Of a stretch of DNA of 64,000 bases, positions 15,321-28,329 are shown one piece after another. The position numbers were made by a program, and so were the translations under genes. Position 1 is the first letter of the stretch, and the number at the start of each line of letters is the position of its first letter. The notes under the pieces were generated by a model. That model had not been told where the DNA came from, ran no database searches, and saw only the letters and a list, made by a program, of their open reading frames with translations. Source of the DNA: Sanderia malayensis (lineage: Eukaryota; Cnidaria; Scyphozoa; Semaeostomeae; Pelagiidae); contig RQOL01000321.1 in NCBI GenBank assembly GCA_013076295.1, positions 1 to 64,000 of the forward strand. Direction: 5' to 3'.

Positions 15321-17744
15321 GGCTATTTTAATCAGTTGCAGCAGTAATAACGTGCCTTCATGTGCAATTACTGTGAATGAATGTTAAAATAACTGAAAAC
15401 AAGCAAAATGCATGTGTATTTTACTTACTGTCAGCTTTAATTACGTGAATTCATGTGCAATTGGCGTCAATGAATGTTAAAATCCCTGAAAACAAGCAAA
15501 TGCATGTGTATTTTACTTAGTTTCAGCTTTAATTACGTGAATTCATGTGCAATTGGTGTCAATGAATGTTAATATCACTGAAAACAAGCAAATGCATGTG
15601 TATTTTACTTAGTTTCAGCTGTAATAACGTGGATTCATTTGCAATTGGTGTGAATGAATGTTAATATCACTGAAAACAAGCAAATGCATGTGTATTTTAC
15701 TTATTTGCAGTTGTAATAACGTTAATTCATGTGCAAGTAGTGTGAATGAATGTTAATATCACTGAAACAATCAAATGCAGGTTTATTTTACTTAGTTTCA
15801 GCTTTAATTACGTGAATTCATGTGCAATTCGTGTGAATGAATGTTAATATCACTGAAAACAAGCAAATGCATGTGTATTTTACCTAGTGTCAGCATTAAT
15901 TACGTGAATTCATGTGCAATTGGTGTCAATGAATGTTAATATCCCCGAAAACAAGCAAATGCATGTGTATTTTACTTAGTTTCAGCTTTAATTACGTGAA
16001 TTCATGTGCAATTGGTGTCAATGAATGTTAATATCACTGAAAACAAGCAAATGCATGTGTATTTTACTTAGTTTCAGCTGTAATAACGTGGATGCATTTG
16101 CAATTGGTGTGAATTAATGTTAATATCATTGAAAACAAGCAAATGCATGTGTATGTTACTTAGTTGCAGCTGTAATAACGTGAATTCATGTGCAATTAGT
16201 GTGAATGATTGCTAATATCACTGAAAACAAGCAAATTCACGTGTATTTTCCTTATTTGCAGCTCTAATAAGGTGTATTCCAGTGCATTTAGTGTGAATGA
16301 TTGTAAAAATCACTGAAAACAAGCAAATTCATGTGTATTTTACTTAGTTCCAGCTGTAATAACGTCGATTCATTTGCAATTGGTGTGAATGAATGTTAAA
16401 ATCACTGAAAACAAGCGAATGCATGTGTATTTTACTTATTTGCAGTTGTAATAACGTGAATTCGTGTGCAAGTAGTGTGAATGAATGTTAATATCACTGA
16501 AACAATCAAATGCAGGTTTATTTTACTTAGTTTCAGCTTTAATTACGTGAATTCATGTGCAATTCGTGTGAATGAATGTTAATATCACTGAAAACAAGCA
16601 AATGCGTGTGTATTTTACTTAGTTGCAGCTGTAATAACGTGAATTCATGTGCAATTAGTGTGAATGAATGTTAATATCATTGAAAACAAGCAAAATGCAT
16701 GTGTATTTTACTTAGTGTCAGCTTTAATTACGTGAATTCATGTGCAATTGGTGTCAATGAATGTTAGTATCCCTGAAAACAAGCAAATGCATGTGTATTT
16801 TACTTAGTTTCAGCTGTAATAACGTGGATTCACTTGCAATTGGTGTGAATGAATGTTAATATCATTGAAAAAAAGCAAATTCACATGTATTTTCCTTATT
16901 TGCATCTCTAATAAGGTGTATTCCAGTGCAATTAGTGTGAATGAATGTTAAAATAACTGAAAACAAGCAAATGCATGTGTATTTTACTTAGTTTCAGCTT
17001 TAATTACATGAATTCATGTGCAATTGGTGTCAATGAATGTTAATATCACTGAAAACAAGCAAATGCATGTGTATTTGACTTAGTTTCAGCTGTAATAACG
17101 TGGATTCATTTGCAATTGGTGTGAATGAATGTTAATATCATTGAAAAGAAACAAATGCATGTGTATGTTACTTAGTGGCAGCTGTAATAACGTGAATTCA
17201 TGTGCAATTATTGTGAATGATTGCTAATATCTCTGAAAACAAGCAAATGAATGTGTATTTTACTTTGTTGCAGCTATAATAATGTGCCTTCGCGTGCAAT
17301 TAGTGTGAAAGAATGTTAATATCACTGAAAACAAGCAAAGGCATGTGTATTTTATTTAGTTGCAGCTGAAATAACGTGAATTCATGTGCCATTAGTGTGA
17401 ATGAATGTTAATATCATTGAAAACTAGCAAATGCATGGCTATTTTAATCAGTTGCAGCTGTAATAACGTGCCTTCATGTGCAATTAGTGTGAAAGAATGG
17501 TAATATCCCTAAAAACAAGCAAATGCATGTGTAATTTATTTAGTTGCAGCTGTAATAACGTCAATTTATGTGCAATTAGTGTGAATGAATGTTAAAATAA
17601 CTCAAAACAAGCAAATGCATGTGTATTTTACTTATTTGCAGCTGCAATAACGTGAATTCATGTGCAATTAGTGTGAATGAATGTTAACATCACTGAAAAA
17701 AAGCAAAATCACGTGTATTTTCCTGCAGTTCTAAAAAGGTGTAT
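15321..17744 (+). repeat. Long satellite block, copy 2 (partner at 9443-11957)
   Basis: Second copy of the block described at 9443-11957, with the same order of private monomer variants and one monomer fewer. It continues through the TTCACATGTATTTTCC and TTCCTGCAGTTC monomers. A few single-base differences (GTTAGTATCC, GTATTTGACTTAG) separate the two copies. Confidence 0.8.
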
Positions 17745-17869
17745 TCCAGTGCAATTAGTGTGAATGAATGTTAAAATAACTGAAAACAAGCAAATGCATG
17801 TGTATTTTACTTAGTTTCAGCTTTAATTACGTGAATTCATTTGCAATTGGTGTGAATGAATGTTAATAT

Positions 17870-20800
17870 CATTGAAAACAAGCAAATGCATGTGTATGTT
17901 ACTTAGTTGCAGCTGTAATAACGTGAATTCATGTGCAATTAGTGTGAATGATTGCTAATATCACTGAAAACAAGCAAATTCACGTGTATTTTCCTTATTT
18001 GCAGCTCTAATAAGGTGTATTCCAGTGCAATTAGTGTGAATGATTGTAAAAATCACTGAAAACAAGCAAATTCATGTGTATTTTACTTAGTTTCAGCTGT
18101 AATAACGTCGATTCATTTGCAATTGGTGTGAATGAATGTTAAAATCACTGAAAACAAGCAAATGCATGTGTATTTTACTTATTTGCAGTTGTAATAACGT
18201 GAATTTGTGTGCAAGTAGTGTGAATGAATGTTAATATCACTGAAACAATCAAATGCAGGTTTATTTTACTTGGTTTCAGCTTTAATTACGTGAATTCATG
18301 TGCAATTCGTGTGGATGAATGTTAATATCACTGAAAACAAGCAAATGCATGTGTATTTTACTTAGTTGCAGCTGTAATAACGTGAATTCATGTGCAATTA
18401 GTGTGAATGAATGTTAAAATCACTGAAAACAAGCAAATGCATGTGTATTTTACTTAGTGTCAGCTTTAATTACGTGAATTCATGTGCAATTGGTGTCAAT
18501 GAATGTTAATATCACTGAAAACAAGCAAATGCATGTGTATTTTACTTAGTTTCAGCTGTAATAACGTGAATTCATTTCCAATTGGTGTCAATGAATGTTA
18601 ATATCATTGAAAACAAACAAATGCATGTGTATGTTACTTAGTTGCAGCTGTAATAACGTGAATTCATGTGCAATTAGTGTGAATGATTGCTAATATCACT
18701 GAAAACAAGCAAATGAATGTGTATTTTACTTTGTTGCAGCTGTAATAATGTGCCTTTGCGTGCAATTAGTGTGAAAGAATGTTAATATCACTGAAAACAA
18801 GCAAATGCATGTGTATTTTACTTAGTTGCAGCTGAAATAACGTGAATTCATGTGCCATTAGTGTGAATGAATGTTAATATCATTGAAAACTAGCAAATGA
18901 ATGGCTATTTTAATCAGTTGCAGCTGTAATAACGTGCCTTCATGTGCAATTAGTGTGAAAGAATGTTAGTATCCCGAAAAACAAGCAAATGCATGTGTAT
19001 TTTACTTAGTTGCAGCTGTAATAACGTGAATTCTTGTGCCATTGGTGTGAGTGAATGTTAATATCATTGAAAACAAGCAAATGCATGTGTACTTTATTTA
19101 GTTGCAGCTGTAACAACGTGAATTCGTGTGCAATTAGTGTGAATGAATGATAAAATAACTCAAAACAAGCAAATGCATGTGTATTTTACTTATTTGCAGC
19201 TGCAGTAATGTGAATTCATGGGCAATTAGTGTGAATGAATGTTAACATCACTGAAAAAAAGCAAATTCACGTGTATTTTCCTTATTTGCAGCTCTAATAA
19301 GGTGTATTCCAGTGCAATTAGTGTGAATGAATGTTAAAAGAACTGAAAACAAGCAAATGCATTTGTATTTTACTTAGTTTCAGCTTTAATTACGTGAATT
19401 CATGTGCAATTGGTGTCAATTATTGTTAATATCACTGAAAACAAGCAAATGCATGTGTATTTTACTTAGTTTCAGCTGTAATAACGTGGATTCATTTCCA
19501 ATTGGTGTGAATGAATGTTAATATTATTGAAAACAAGCAAATGCATGTGTATGTTACTTAGTTGCAGCTGTAATAACCTGACTTCATGTGCAAGTAGTGT
19601 GAATGAATGTTAATATCACTGAAACAATCAAATGCAGGTTTATTTTACTTAGTTTCAGCTTTAATTAGGTGAATTCATGTGCAATTCGTGTGAATGAATG
19701 TTAATATCACTGAAAACATACAAATGCATGTGTATTTTACTTAGTTTCAGCTGTAATAACGTGGATTCATGTGCCATTGGTGTGAATGAATGTTAATATC
19801 ATTGAAAACAAGCAAATGCATGTGTAATTTACTTAGTTGCAGCTGTAATAACGTGAATTCATGTGCAAGTAGTGTGAATGAATGTTAATATCACTGAAAC
19901 AATCAAATGCAGGTTTATTTTACTTAGTTTCAGTTTTAATTACGTGATTTCATGTGCAATTCGTGTGAATGAATGTTAAAATCACTGAAAACAAGCAAAT
20001 TCATGTGTATTTTACTTAGTTTCAGCTGTAATAACGTGGATTCATTTGCAATTGGTGTGAATGAATGTTAAAATCACTGAAAACAAGCAAATGCATGTGT
20101 ATTTTACTTATTTGCAGTTGTAATAACGTGAATTCATGTGCAAGTAGTGTGAATGAATGTTAATATCACTGAAACAATCAAATGCAGGTTTATTTTACTT
20201 AGTTTCAGCTTTAATTACGTGAATTCATGTGCAATTCGTGTGAATGAATGTTAAAATCACTGAAAACAAGCAAATTCATGTGTATTTTACTTAGTTTCTG
20301 CTGTAATAACGTGGATTCATTTGCAATTGGTGTGAATGAATGTTAATATCATTGAAAACAAGCAAAGGCATGTGTATTTTATTTAGTTGCAGCTGAAATA
20401 ACGTGAATTCATGTGCCATTAGTGTGAATGAATGTTAATATCATTGAAAACTAGCAAATGCATGGCTATTTTAATCAGTTGCAGCTGTAATAACGTGCCT
20501 TCATGTGCAATTAGTGTGAAAGAATGGTAATATCCCTAAAAACAAGCAAATGCATGTGTAATTTATTTAGTTGCAGCTGTAATAACGTGAATTTATGTGC
20601 AATTAGTGTGAATGAATGTTAAAATAACTCAAAACAAGCAAATGCATGTGTATTTTACTTATTTGCAGCTGCAATAACGTGAATTCATGTGCAATTAGTG
20701 TGAATGAATGTTAACATCACTGAAAAAAAGCAAATTCACGTGTATTTTCCTTATTTGCAGTTCTAAAAAGGTGTATTCCAGTGCAATTAGTGTGAATGAA

Positions 20801-23056
20801 TGTTAAAATAACTGAAAACAAGCAAATGCATGTGTATTTTACTTAGTTTCAGCTTTAATTACGTGAATTCATGTGCAATTGGTGTCAATGAATGTTAATA
20901 TCATTGAAAACAAGCAAATGCATGTGTATTTTACTTAGTTTCAGCTGTAATAACGTGGATTCATTTGCAATTGGTGTGAATGAATGTTAATATCATTGAA
21001 AACAAGCAAATGCATGTGTATGTTACTTAGTTGCAGCTGTAATAACGTGAATTCATGTGCAATTAGTGTGAATGATTGCTAATATCACTGAAAACAAGCA
21101 AATTCACGTGTATTTTCTTTATTTGCAGCTCTAATAAGGTGTATTCCAGTGCAATTAGTGTGAATGATTGTAAAAATCACTGAAAACAAGCAAATTCATG
21201 TGTATTTTACTTAGTTTCAGCTGTAATAACGTCGATTCATTTGCAATTGGTGTGAATGAATGTTAAAATCACTGAAAACAAGCAAATGCATGTGTATTTT
21301 ACTTATTTGCAGTTGTAATAACGTGAATTCGTGTGCAAGTAGTGTGAATGAATGTTAATATCACTGAAACAATCAAATGCAGGTTTATTTTACTTAGTTT
21401 CAGCTTTAATTACGTGAATTCATGTGCAATTCGTGTGAATGAATGTTAATATCACTGAAAACAAGCAAATGCATGTGTATTTTACTTAGTTGCAGCTGTA
21501 ATAACGTGAATTCATGTGCAATTAGTGTGAATGAATGTTAATATCATTGAAAACTAGCAAATGAATGGCTATTTTAATCAGTTGCAGCAGTAATAACGTG
21601 CCTTCATGTGCAATTACTGTGAATGAATGTTACAATAACTGAAAACAAGCAAATGCATGTGTATTTTACTTAGTGTCAGCTTTAATTATGTGAATTCATG
21701 TGCAATTGGTGTCAATGAATGTTAATATCACTGAAAACAAGCAAATGCATGTGTATTTTACTTAGTTTCAGCTGTAATAACGTGAATTCATTTGCAATTG
21801 GTGTCAATGAATGTTAATATCATTGAAAACAAACAAATGCATGTGTATGTTACTTAGTTGCAGCTGTAATAACATGAATTCATGTGCAATTAGTGTGAAT
21901 GATTGCTAATATCACTGAAAACAAGCAAATGAATGTGTATTTTACTTTGTTGCAGCTGTAATAATGTGCCTTTGCGTGCAATTAGTGTGAAAGAATGTTA
22001 ATATCACTGAAAACAAGCAAATGCATGTGTATTTTACTTAGTTGCAGCTGAAATAACGTGAATTCATGTGCCATTAGTGTGAATGAATGTTAATATCATT
22101 GAAAACTAGCAAATGAATGGCTATTTTAATCAGTTGCAGCTGTAATAACGTGCCTTCATGTGCAATTAGTGTGAAAGAATGTTAGTATCCCGAAAAACTA
22201 GCAAATGCATGTGTATTTTACTTAGTTGCAGCTGTAATAACGTGAATTCTTGTGCCATTGGTGTGAGTGAATGTTAATATCATTGAAAACAAGCAAATGC
22301 ATGTGTACTTTATTTAGTTGCAGCTGTAATAACGTGAATTCGTGTGCAATTAGTGTGAATGAATGATAAAATAACTCAAAACAAGCAAATGCATGTGTAT
22401 TTTACTTATTTGCAGCTGCAATAATGTGAATTCATGGGCAATTAGTGTGAATGAATGTTAACATCACTGAAAAAAAGCAAATTCACGTGTATTTTCCTTA
22501 TTTGCAGCTCTAATAAGGTGTATTCCAGTGCAATTAGTGTGAATGAATGTTAAAATAACTGAAAACAAGCAAATGCATGTGTATTTTACTTAGTTTCAGC
22601 TTTAATTACGTGAATTCATGTGCAATTGGTGTCAATTAATGTTAATATCACTGAAAACAAGCAAATGCATGTGTATTTTACCTAGTTTCAGCTGTAATAA
22701 CGTGGATTCATTTGCATTTGGTGTGAATGAATGTTAATATCATTGAAAACAAGCAAATGCATGTGTATGTTACTTAGTTGCAGCTGTAATAACCTGACTT
22801 CATGTGCAAGTAGTGTGAATGAATGTTAATATCACTGAAACAATCAAATGCAGGTTTATTTTACTTAGTTTCAGCTTTAATTAGGTGAATTCATGTGCAA
22901 TTCGTGTGAATGAATGTTAATATCACTGAAAACATACAAATGCATGTGTATTTTACTTAGTTTCAGCTGTAATAACGTGGATTCATGTGCCATTGGTGTG
23001 AATGAATGTTAATATCATTGAAAACAAGCAAATGCATGTGTAATTTACTTAGTTGC
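17870..23056 (+). repeat. ~3.2-kb satellite higher-order repeat, about 1.6 copies
   Basis: Private monomers recur at a 3216-bp offset: GTTAGTATCCCG near 18965 and 22181, CCTGACTTCATG at 19577 and 22793, AACATACAAATG at 19715 and 22931. Toward the left the offset drops to 3124 bp, so one monomer was gained or lost. Thirty-five monomers of 92 bp would be 3220 bp. The second copy runs into the damaged stretch at 23161. Confidence 0.75.
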
Positions 23057-23160
23057 AGCTTTAATTACGTGAATTCATGTGCAATTCGTGTGAATGAATG
23101 TTAAAATCACTGAAAACAAGCAAATTCATGTGTATTTTACTTAGTTTCAGCTGTAATAAC

Positions 23161-23260
23161 GTGATTCATTGCAATTGGTGAAAAAAAAAAAAAAAAAAAA
23201 AAAAAAAATTATGTGAATGAATGTTAAATCATGAAAAAAGCAAATCAGTGTATTTTCTTA
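23161..23260. other. Anomalous stretch: 28-base poly-A with surrounding single-base losses
   Basis: A run of 28 A (23181-23208) interrupts a satellite monomer. The flanking monomers lose single bases relative to every other copy: GTGATTCATTGCAATTG for GTGGATTCATTTGCAATTG, TTAAATCATGAAAAAAGC for TTAAAATCACTGAAAACAAGC. The losses end shortly after the run. This looks like a weak consensus or assembly join. A true poly-A insertion, such as a retroposed tail, is less likely because no element body is attached. Confidence 0.7.
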
Positions 23261-25756
23261 TTTGCAGCTCTAATAACGTGTATTCCAGTGCAATTAGTGT
23301 GAATGATTGTTAAAAATCACTGAAAAACAAGCAAATTCATGTGTATTTTACTTAGTTTCAGCTGTAATAACGTGGATTCATTTGCAATTGATGTGAATGA
23401 ATGTTAAAATCACTGAAAACAAGCAAATGCATGTGTATTTTACTTAGTTGCAGCTGAAATAACGTGAATTCATGTGCCATTAGTGTGAATGAATGTTAAT
23501 ATCATTGAAAACTAGCAAATGCATGGCTATTTTAATCAGTTGCAGCTGTAATAACGTGCCTTCATGTGCAATTAGTGTGCAAGAATGTTAGTATCCCTAA
23601 AAACAAGCAAATGCATGTGTATTTTACTTAGTTGCAGCTGTAATAACGTGAATTCTTGTGCCATTGGTGTGAGTGAATGTTAATATCATTGAAAACAAGC
23701 AAATGCATGTGTACTTTATTTAGTTGCAGCTGTAATAACGTGAATTCATGTGCAATTAGTGTGAATGAATGTTAAAATAACTCAAAACAAGCAAATGCAT
23801 GTGTATTTTACTTATTTGCAGCTGCAATAATGTGAATTCATGGGCAATTAGTGTGAATGAATGTTAACATCACTGAAAAAAAGCAAATTCACGTGTGTTT
23901 TCCTTATTTGCAGCTCTAATAAGGTGTATTCCAGTGCAATTAGTGTGAATGAATGTTAAAATAACTGAAAACAAGCAAATGCATGTGTATTTTACTTAGT
24001 TTCAGCTTTAATTACGTGAATTCATGTGCAATTGGTGTCAATTAATGTTAATATCACTGAAAACAAGCAAATGCATGTGTATTTTACTTAGTTTCAGCTG
24101 TAATAACGTGGATTCATTTGCAATTGGTGTGAATGAATGTTAATATCATTGAAAACAAGCAAATGCATGTGTATGTTACTTAGTTGCAGCTGTAATAACC
24201 TGAATTCATGTGCAAGTAGTGTGAATGAATGTTAATATCACTGAAACAATCAAATGCAGGTTTATTTTACTTAGTTTCAGCTTTAATTAGGTGAATTCAT
24301 GTGCAATTCGTGTGAATGAATGTTAATATCACTGAAAACATACAAATGCATGTGTATTTTGCTTAGTTTCAGCTGTAATAACGTGGATTCATGTGCCATT
24401 GGTGTGAATGAATGTTAAAATCATTGAAAACAAGCAAATGCATGTGTAATTTACTTAGTTGCAGCTGTAATAACGTGAATTCATGTGCAATTAGTGTGAA
24501 TGAATGTTAAAATAACTCAAAACAAGCAAATGCATGTGTATTTTACTTATTTGCAGCTGCAATAACGTGAATTCATGTGCAATTAGTGTGAATGAATGTT
24601 AACATCACTGAAAAAAAGCAAATTCACGTGTATTTTCCTTATTTGCAGCTCTAATAAGGTGTATTCCCGTGCAATTAGTGTGAATGATTGTAAAAATCAC
24701 TGAAAACAAGCAAATTCATGTGTATTTTACTTAGTTTCAGCTGTAATAACGTGGATTCATTTGCAATTGATGTGAATGAATGTTAAAATCACTGAAAACA
24801 AGCAAATGCATGTGTATTTTAATTAGTTGCAGTTGTAATAGCGTGAATTCATTTGCAAGTAGTGTGAATGAATGTTAATATCACTGAAACAATCAAACGC
24901 AGGTATATTTTACTTAGTTTCAGCTTTAATTACGTGAATTCATGTGCAATTCGTGTGAATGAATGTTAATATCACTGAAAACATACAAATGCATGTGTAT
25001 TTTACTTAGTTTCAGCTGTAATAACGTGGATTCATTTGCAATTGGTGTGAATGAATGTTAAAGTCACTGAAAACAAGCAAATGCATGTGTATTTTACTTA
25101 TTTGCAGCTGTAATAACGTGAATTCATGCGCAATTAGTGTGAATGAATGTTAAATTCCCTGAAAACAAGCAAATGCATGGCTATTTTAATCAGTTACACT
25201 TGTAATAAGATGAATTCATCTGCAATTAGTGTGAATGATTGCTAATATCACTGAAAACAAGCAAATGAATGTGTATTTTACTTTGTTGCAGCTGTAATAG
25301 CGTGCCTTCATGTGCAATTAGTGTGAAAGAACGTTAATATCCCAGAAAACAAGCAAATGCATGTGTATTTTACTTAGTTGCAGCTGTAATAACGTGAATT
25401 CTTGTGCCATTAGTGTGAATGAATGTTAATATCATTGAAAACAAGCAAATGCATGTGTATTTTACTTAGTTGGAGCTGTAATAACGTGAATTAATGTGCA
25501 TTGGTGTGAATGAATGTTAATATCATTGAAAACAAGCAAATGCATGTGTATTTTACTTAGTTGCAGCTGTAATAACGTGAATTCATGTGCAATTAGTGTG
25601 AATGAATGCTAAAACAACTGAAAGCAAGCAAATGCATGTGTATTTTACTTAGTTGCAGTTGTATTAACGTGAATTCATGTGCAATTGGTGTGAATTAATG
25701 TTAATATGACTGAAAACAAGCAAATGCATGTGTATTTGACTTAGTTTCAGCTGTAA

Positions 25757-25960
25757 CTAGCCGGGGGCCCGGTCGCTACGCTCCCTCCCCGGAGCCCCTC
25801 AAGTACAAAAAGCTTAATGTGGTTGGCGCGCTGCGCGCGCTGCATTCGCTCCCACTCATGCCTCTTCCGTCCCCACAAACAGCGGTTTGGCACGGCCTCA
25901 CTCGCCTGTCTATGTATAGTCAGGATTGTAGCATTTAAAATGCACGGAAATTGGTTTTAG
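25757..25960 (-). repeat. GC-rich 3' end of element A with one degenerate minisatellite unit
   Basis: Starts with the CTAG terminus and hairpin, then AAGTACAAAAAGCTTAATGT and GGTTGGCGCGCTGCGCGCGC, followed by a diverged form of the 114-bp unit seen in element B (TGCATTCGCT, CATGCCTCTTCCG, CCACAAACAGCGG, CGCCTGTCTATGTAT). This shows that A, B and C share a 3' end. The region is strikingly GC-rich in an AT-rich neighbourhood. From 25961 to 26196 the sequence is AT-rich and nothing was recognised. Confidence 0.75.
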
Positions 25961-26196
25961 CGATCAGCCTCGTTTTCATATTAGAATCCTCGTCTTTATC
26001 AGATAAGCATTGCACTGATGATATGGTTGATATGATACAATATCAATGTTTGTTTTATTTTAGGGACAACAACAATTAGCCAACTAATAGTTAAGTGCAT
26101 CTATTGGCACTTCGCCTTGGTCCTTTGTCAATGTAATATATACACTAATTGACCAAATATGATGAACTACCATAAATTAAAATGATGTTGACTTAC

Positions 26197-26310
26197 AGAG
26201 GTAAAGTTTTGTTTCCAGGATCTGATGAAAGGGATGCCTTGAATGTTGATACACTAATTGGTATGAACCGTCCGATGCTTGCATTTGTACAATGAGGTAG
26301 GTCAGTGGAT
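26197..26310 (-). other. Candidate captured exon, 114 bp, splice-bounded
   Basis: On the minus strand a pyrimidine-rich tract and acceptor (TTTTTCACAATTTAG) precedes 114 bp ending at a consensus donor (CCTCT|GTAAGT). The length is 38 codons, so the block is phase-symmetric. The frame with one leading base is open and reads STDLPHCTNASIGRFIPISV and on. A second frame (PLTYLIVQMQASDG...) is also open, so the frame is not proven. The frame with one leading base would join in phase with the corresponding frame of the 102-bp blocks upstream on the minus strand. I do not recognise the protein. The sequence from 26311 to about 26534 shows nothing else. Confidence 0.4.
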
Positions 26311-26534
26311 CTAAATTGTGAAAAAGAAAAATTATATTCCATTTAATATGTTGATTCATTACTATCAAGGGTACAAAAGTATGTGATATGCTTAACATAG
26401 ACATTGGAAGATCAATATATTGTTGTTGAAAAATGTTGTTTCATAATTAGTGGCTTTCTTTAATTGGAAAAAAATTTGGGACGTTCTTCAGTTTGTTATG
26501 ACGTGGAATTATGAATCTACTAAAGTCTTCACTG

Positions 26535-28271
26535 TAAAAGAAATATCAGTCTTCTGATTACAGTGAACACGGGAATTTAAACTGACATACCCATGAGTTG
26601 TTTACTTTACTTCAAATAAATCCCAAAACAATTTGAACATCCTTAAACACTGAGAAATTACTGCTTTGGATGTTGTCATTATACGCACATGTCCATACAA
26701 ATGAGTCCAATATCTGAAAAACAATGATATGTTTACTACTTGTACATAAACAATTGTAATTTGAAAAAAACCAATTCAAAATGCATGGGCTAAAACCTCT
26801 ATGGAGGGTATCTTGTTGTGCCAAATAGTATATTGACCTTGTATTAGGCCAGCTCTCACAATAGAAAAAGACATTTTCCTTTTATGAGTGTATACAAAGG
26901 GAGACTTGATATTATTTGGGAAAACTTTATTCGACATTAGCTTAAAGATGTAATGTAAATCAAAGAGTCCTTGCATTTGATTGTTAAAGCCTCTGATTAC
27001 TCATGTCATTCTGATAGATCTGAAAACTCATTGAACTTATAGGGAGTAGATATGGATACATGTGAAATGCCTAGGTTAACTTGTTAAATTGTTCACTACA
27101 TATGGCAGAACCATTATATGATAGAAAGAGACCTCTTATGATTGGGAAAGATTGGGAGAACCCACTGTATTATCTGTGGCAACAACAAAGAGACCTTCCA
27201 TTTGGCTAGTTCTTTCTTGGAGACTTTATCATTGACCTTAGCAATATTCTTATAGAAGAAATATCAGTCTTGTGATCACATCGAAAACGGGAATTGAAAC
27301 TGACTTACCCAGGAGTTGTTTACTTTACCTCGAATGAATCAAAAACCATTCCAACATCCTTAAACACGGAGAAATGGCTGCTTTGGATGTCGCCATTATA
27401 AACACATGTCCATACAAATGAGTCCAATATCTGAAAAAACATTGACATTTTTCGTACTTGTACATAATTAATTGTAATGTGAAAATAACAAATTGATAAT
27501 GGATGGGCTAAAACTTGAATAGAGGGCCTATTGTTGCGCCAAAAAGTATATTGACCTTGTATCAGGCCAGCTTCCAGAATAGAAAAGGACATTTTTCTTC
27601 TATGAACGTATACAAAGGGAGAAATGATATTATTTGAGAAAAGTTTAGTCAACATTAGGTTAAAGATGTAATCTAGATCAAAGAGTCCTTGTATTTGACT
27701 ATTAAAGCCTCTGAATACTCATGGCATTCTGCTAGATCTGAACATTTCTTGAACTTATAGGCAGCAGATATAGATACATGTGAAATGCCTAGGTTAACTT
27801 GTTTAATTGCTCACTACATAGGGCGGAACCATTATATGTTAGAAAGAGATTTCTTATGATTGGGAAAGATCGGGAGAACCCACTGTATTATATGTGGCAA
27901 CAACAAAGAAACCTTCCATTTGGCTAGTTCTTCCTTGGAAACTTTATCATTGACCTTAGCGATCTTTTTATAGAAGAAATATCAGTGTTGTCATTACAGT
28001 GAAAGCGGGAATTGAAACTGACTTACCCATGAGTTGTTTACTTTACCTTAAATGTATCAAAAACCATTCCAACATCCTTAAAAGCTGAGAAATGACTGCT
28101 TTCGATGTCGCCTTTATGCACACTTGTCCATACAAATGAGTCCACTATCTGAAAAACAATGATATGTGTACTACTTGTACATAAACAATTGTATTATGAA
28201 AATAGCCAATTGAAAATGGATGGGCTAAAACTTGAATAGAGGGCATATTATTGCACCAAATAGTATATTGA
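26535..28271 (-). repeat. ~717-bp tandem repeat array in element A, part 1
   Basis: About 2.4 units lie left of the nested element. The landmark ACTGAC(T/A)TACCC falls at 26581, 27299 and 28018, a period of 718-719 bp. Each unit has an exon-like block of about 102 bp on the minus strand, read as an acceptor (TTTTTTCAG), then ATATTGGACTCATTTGTATGG, then GAG|GTAAAG. It is preceded by a conserved open stretch reading SPFVYVHRRKMSFSI. The unit is cut at 28271 by element B and resumes at 30777. Confidence 0.85.
27320..27655 (-). other. 111-codon open frame within a 717-bp unit, containing the 102-bp exon-like block
   Basis: The frame runs from MLTKLFSNNIISPFVYVHRR to a stop just after DSFEVK. The last 34 codons (ILDSFVWTCVYNGDIQSSHF to DSFE) are bounded by a strong splice acceptor (GTTTTTTCAG) and a donor (GAG|GTAAAG). 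Near-identical frames occur at 31976-32311, 32694-33029, 34132-34461 and 34842-35114. They are best read as copies of one exon plus upstream intron that happens to be open, because the sister type of unit has a fixed single-base deletion in the same block. No known domain was recognised. The alternative is a short repeated gene, which I consider less likely. Confidence 0.35.
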
Positions 28272-28329
28272 CTGGGGGTCATCACTCGCTTCGCTCGTTT
28301 GCCCCAGCCCGTCTAGTAAAAGAAGCTAA

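Larger units (their letters stand above)
1..25756 (+). repeat. 92-bp satellite array, left arm
   Basis: Uninterrupted tandem array of a roughly 92-bp AT-rich monomer. In order, a typical monomer carries GCAGCTGTAATAACGTG, GAATTCATGTGCAATTAG, TGTGAATGAATGTTAATATC, ACTGAAAACAAGCAAATG and CATGTGTATTTTACTTAG. Variants recur in a fixed order, for example monomers with TGGCTATTTTAATCAG, with TTCACGTGTATTTTCC or with CAATCAAATGCAGGTT. Most monomers have a GAATTC and an ATGCAT site. After base 228 no reading frame of 60 codons exists until 26.2 kb, as expected for non-coding satellite. The monomers are arranged in higher-order repeats (separate entries). The array stops at 25756 where a Helitron-like element enters, and continues at 39357. 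A centromeric or heterochromatic location is possible but not shown. Confidence 0.97.

Noticed and set aside
1..25756. CRISPR-like array (regular repeats)
   Set aside because: There are no unique spacers; whole 92-bp monomers repeat head to tail.
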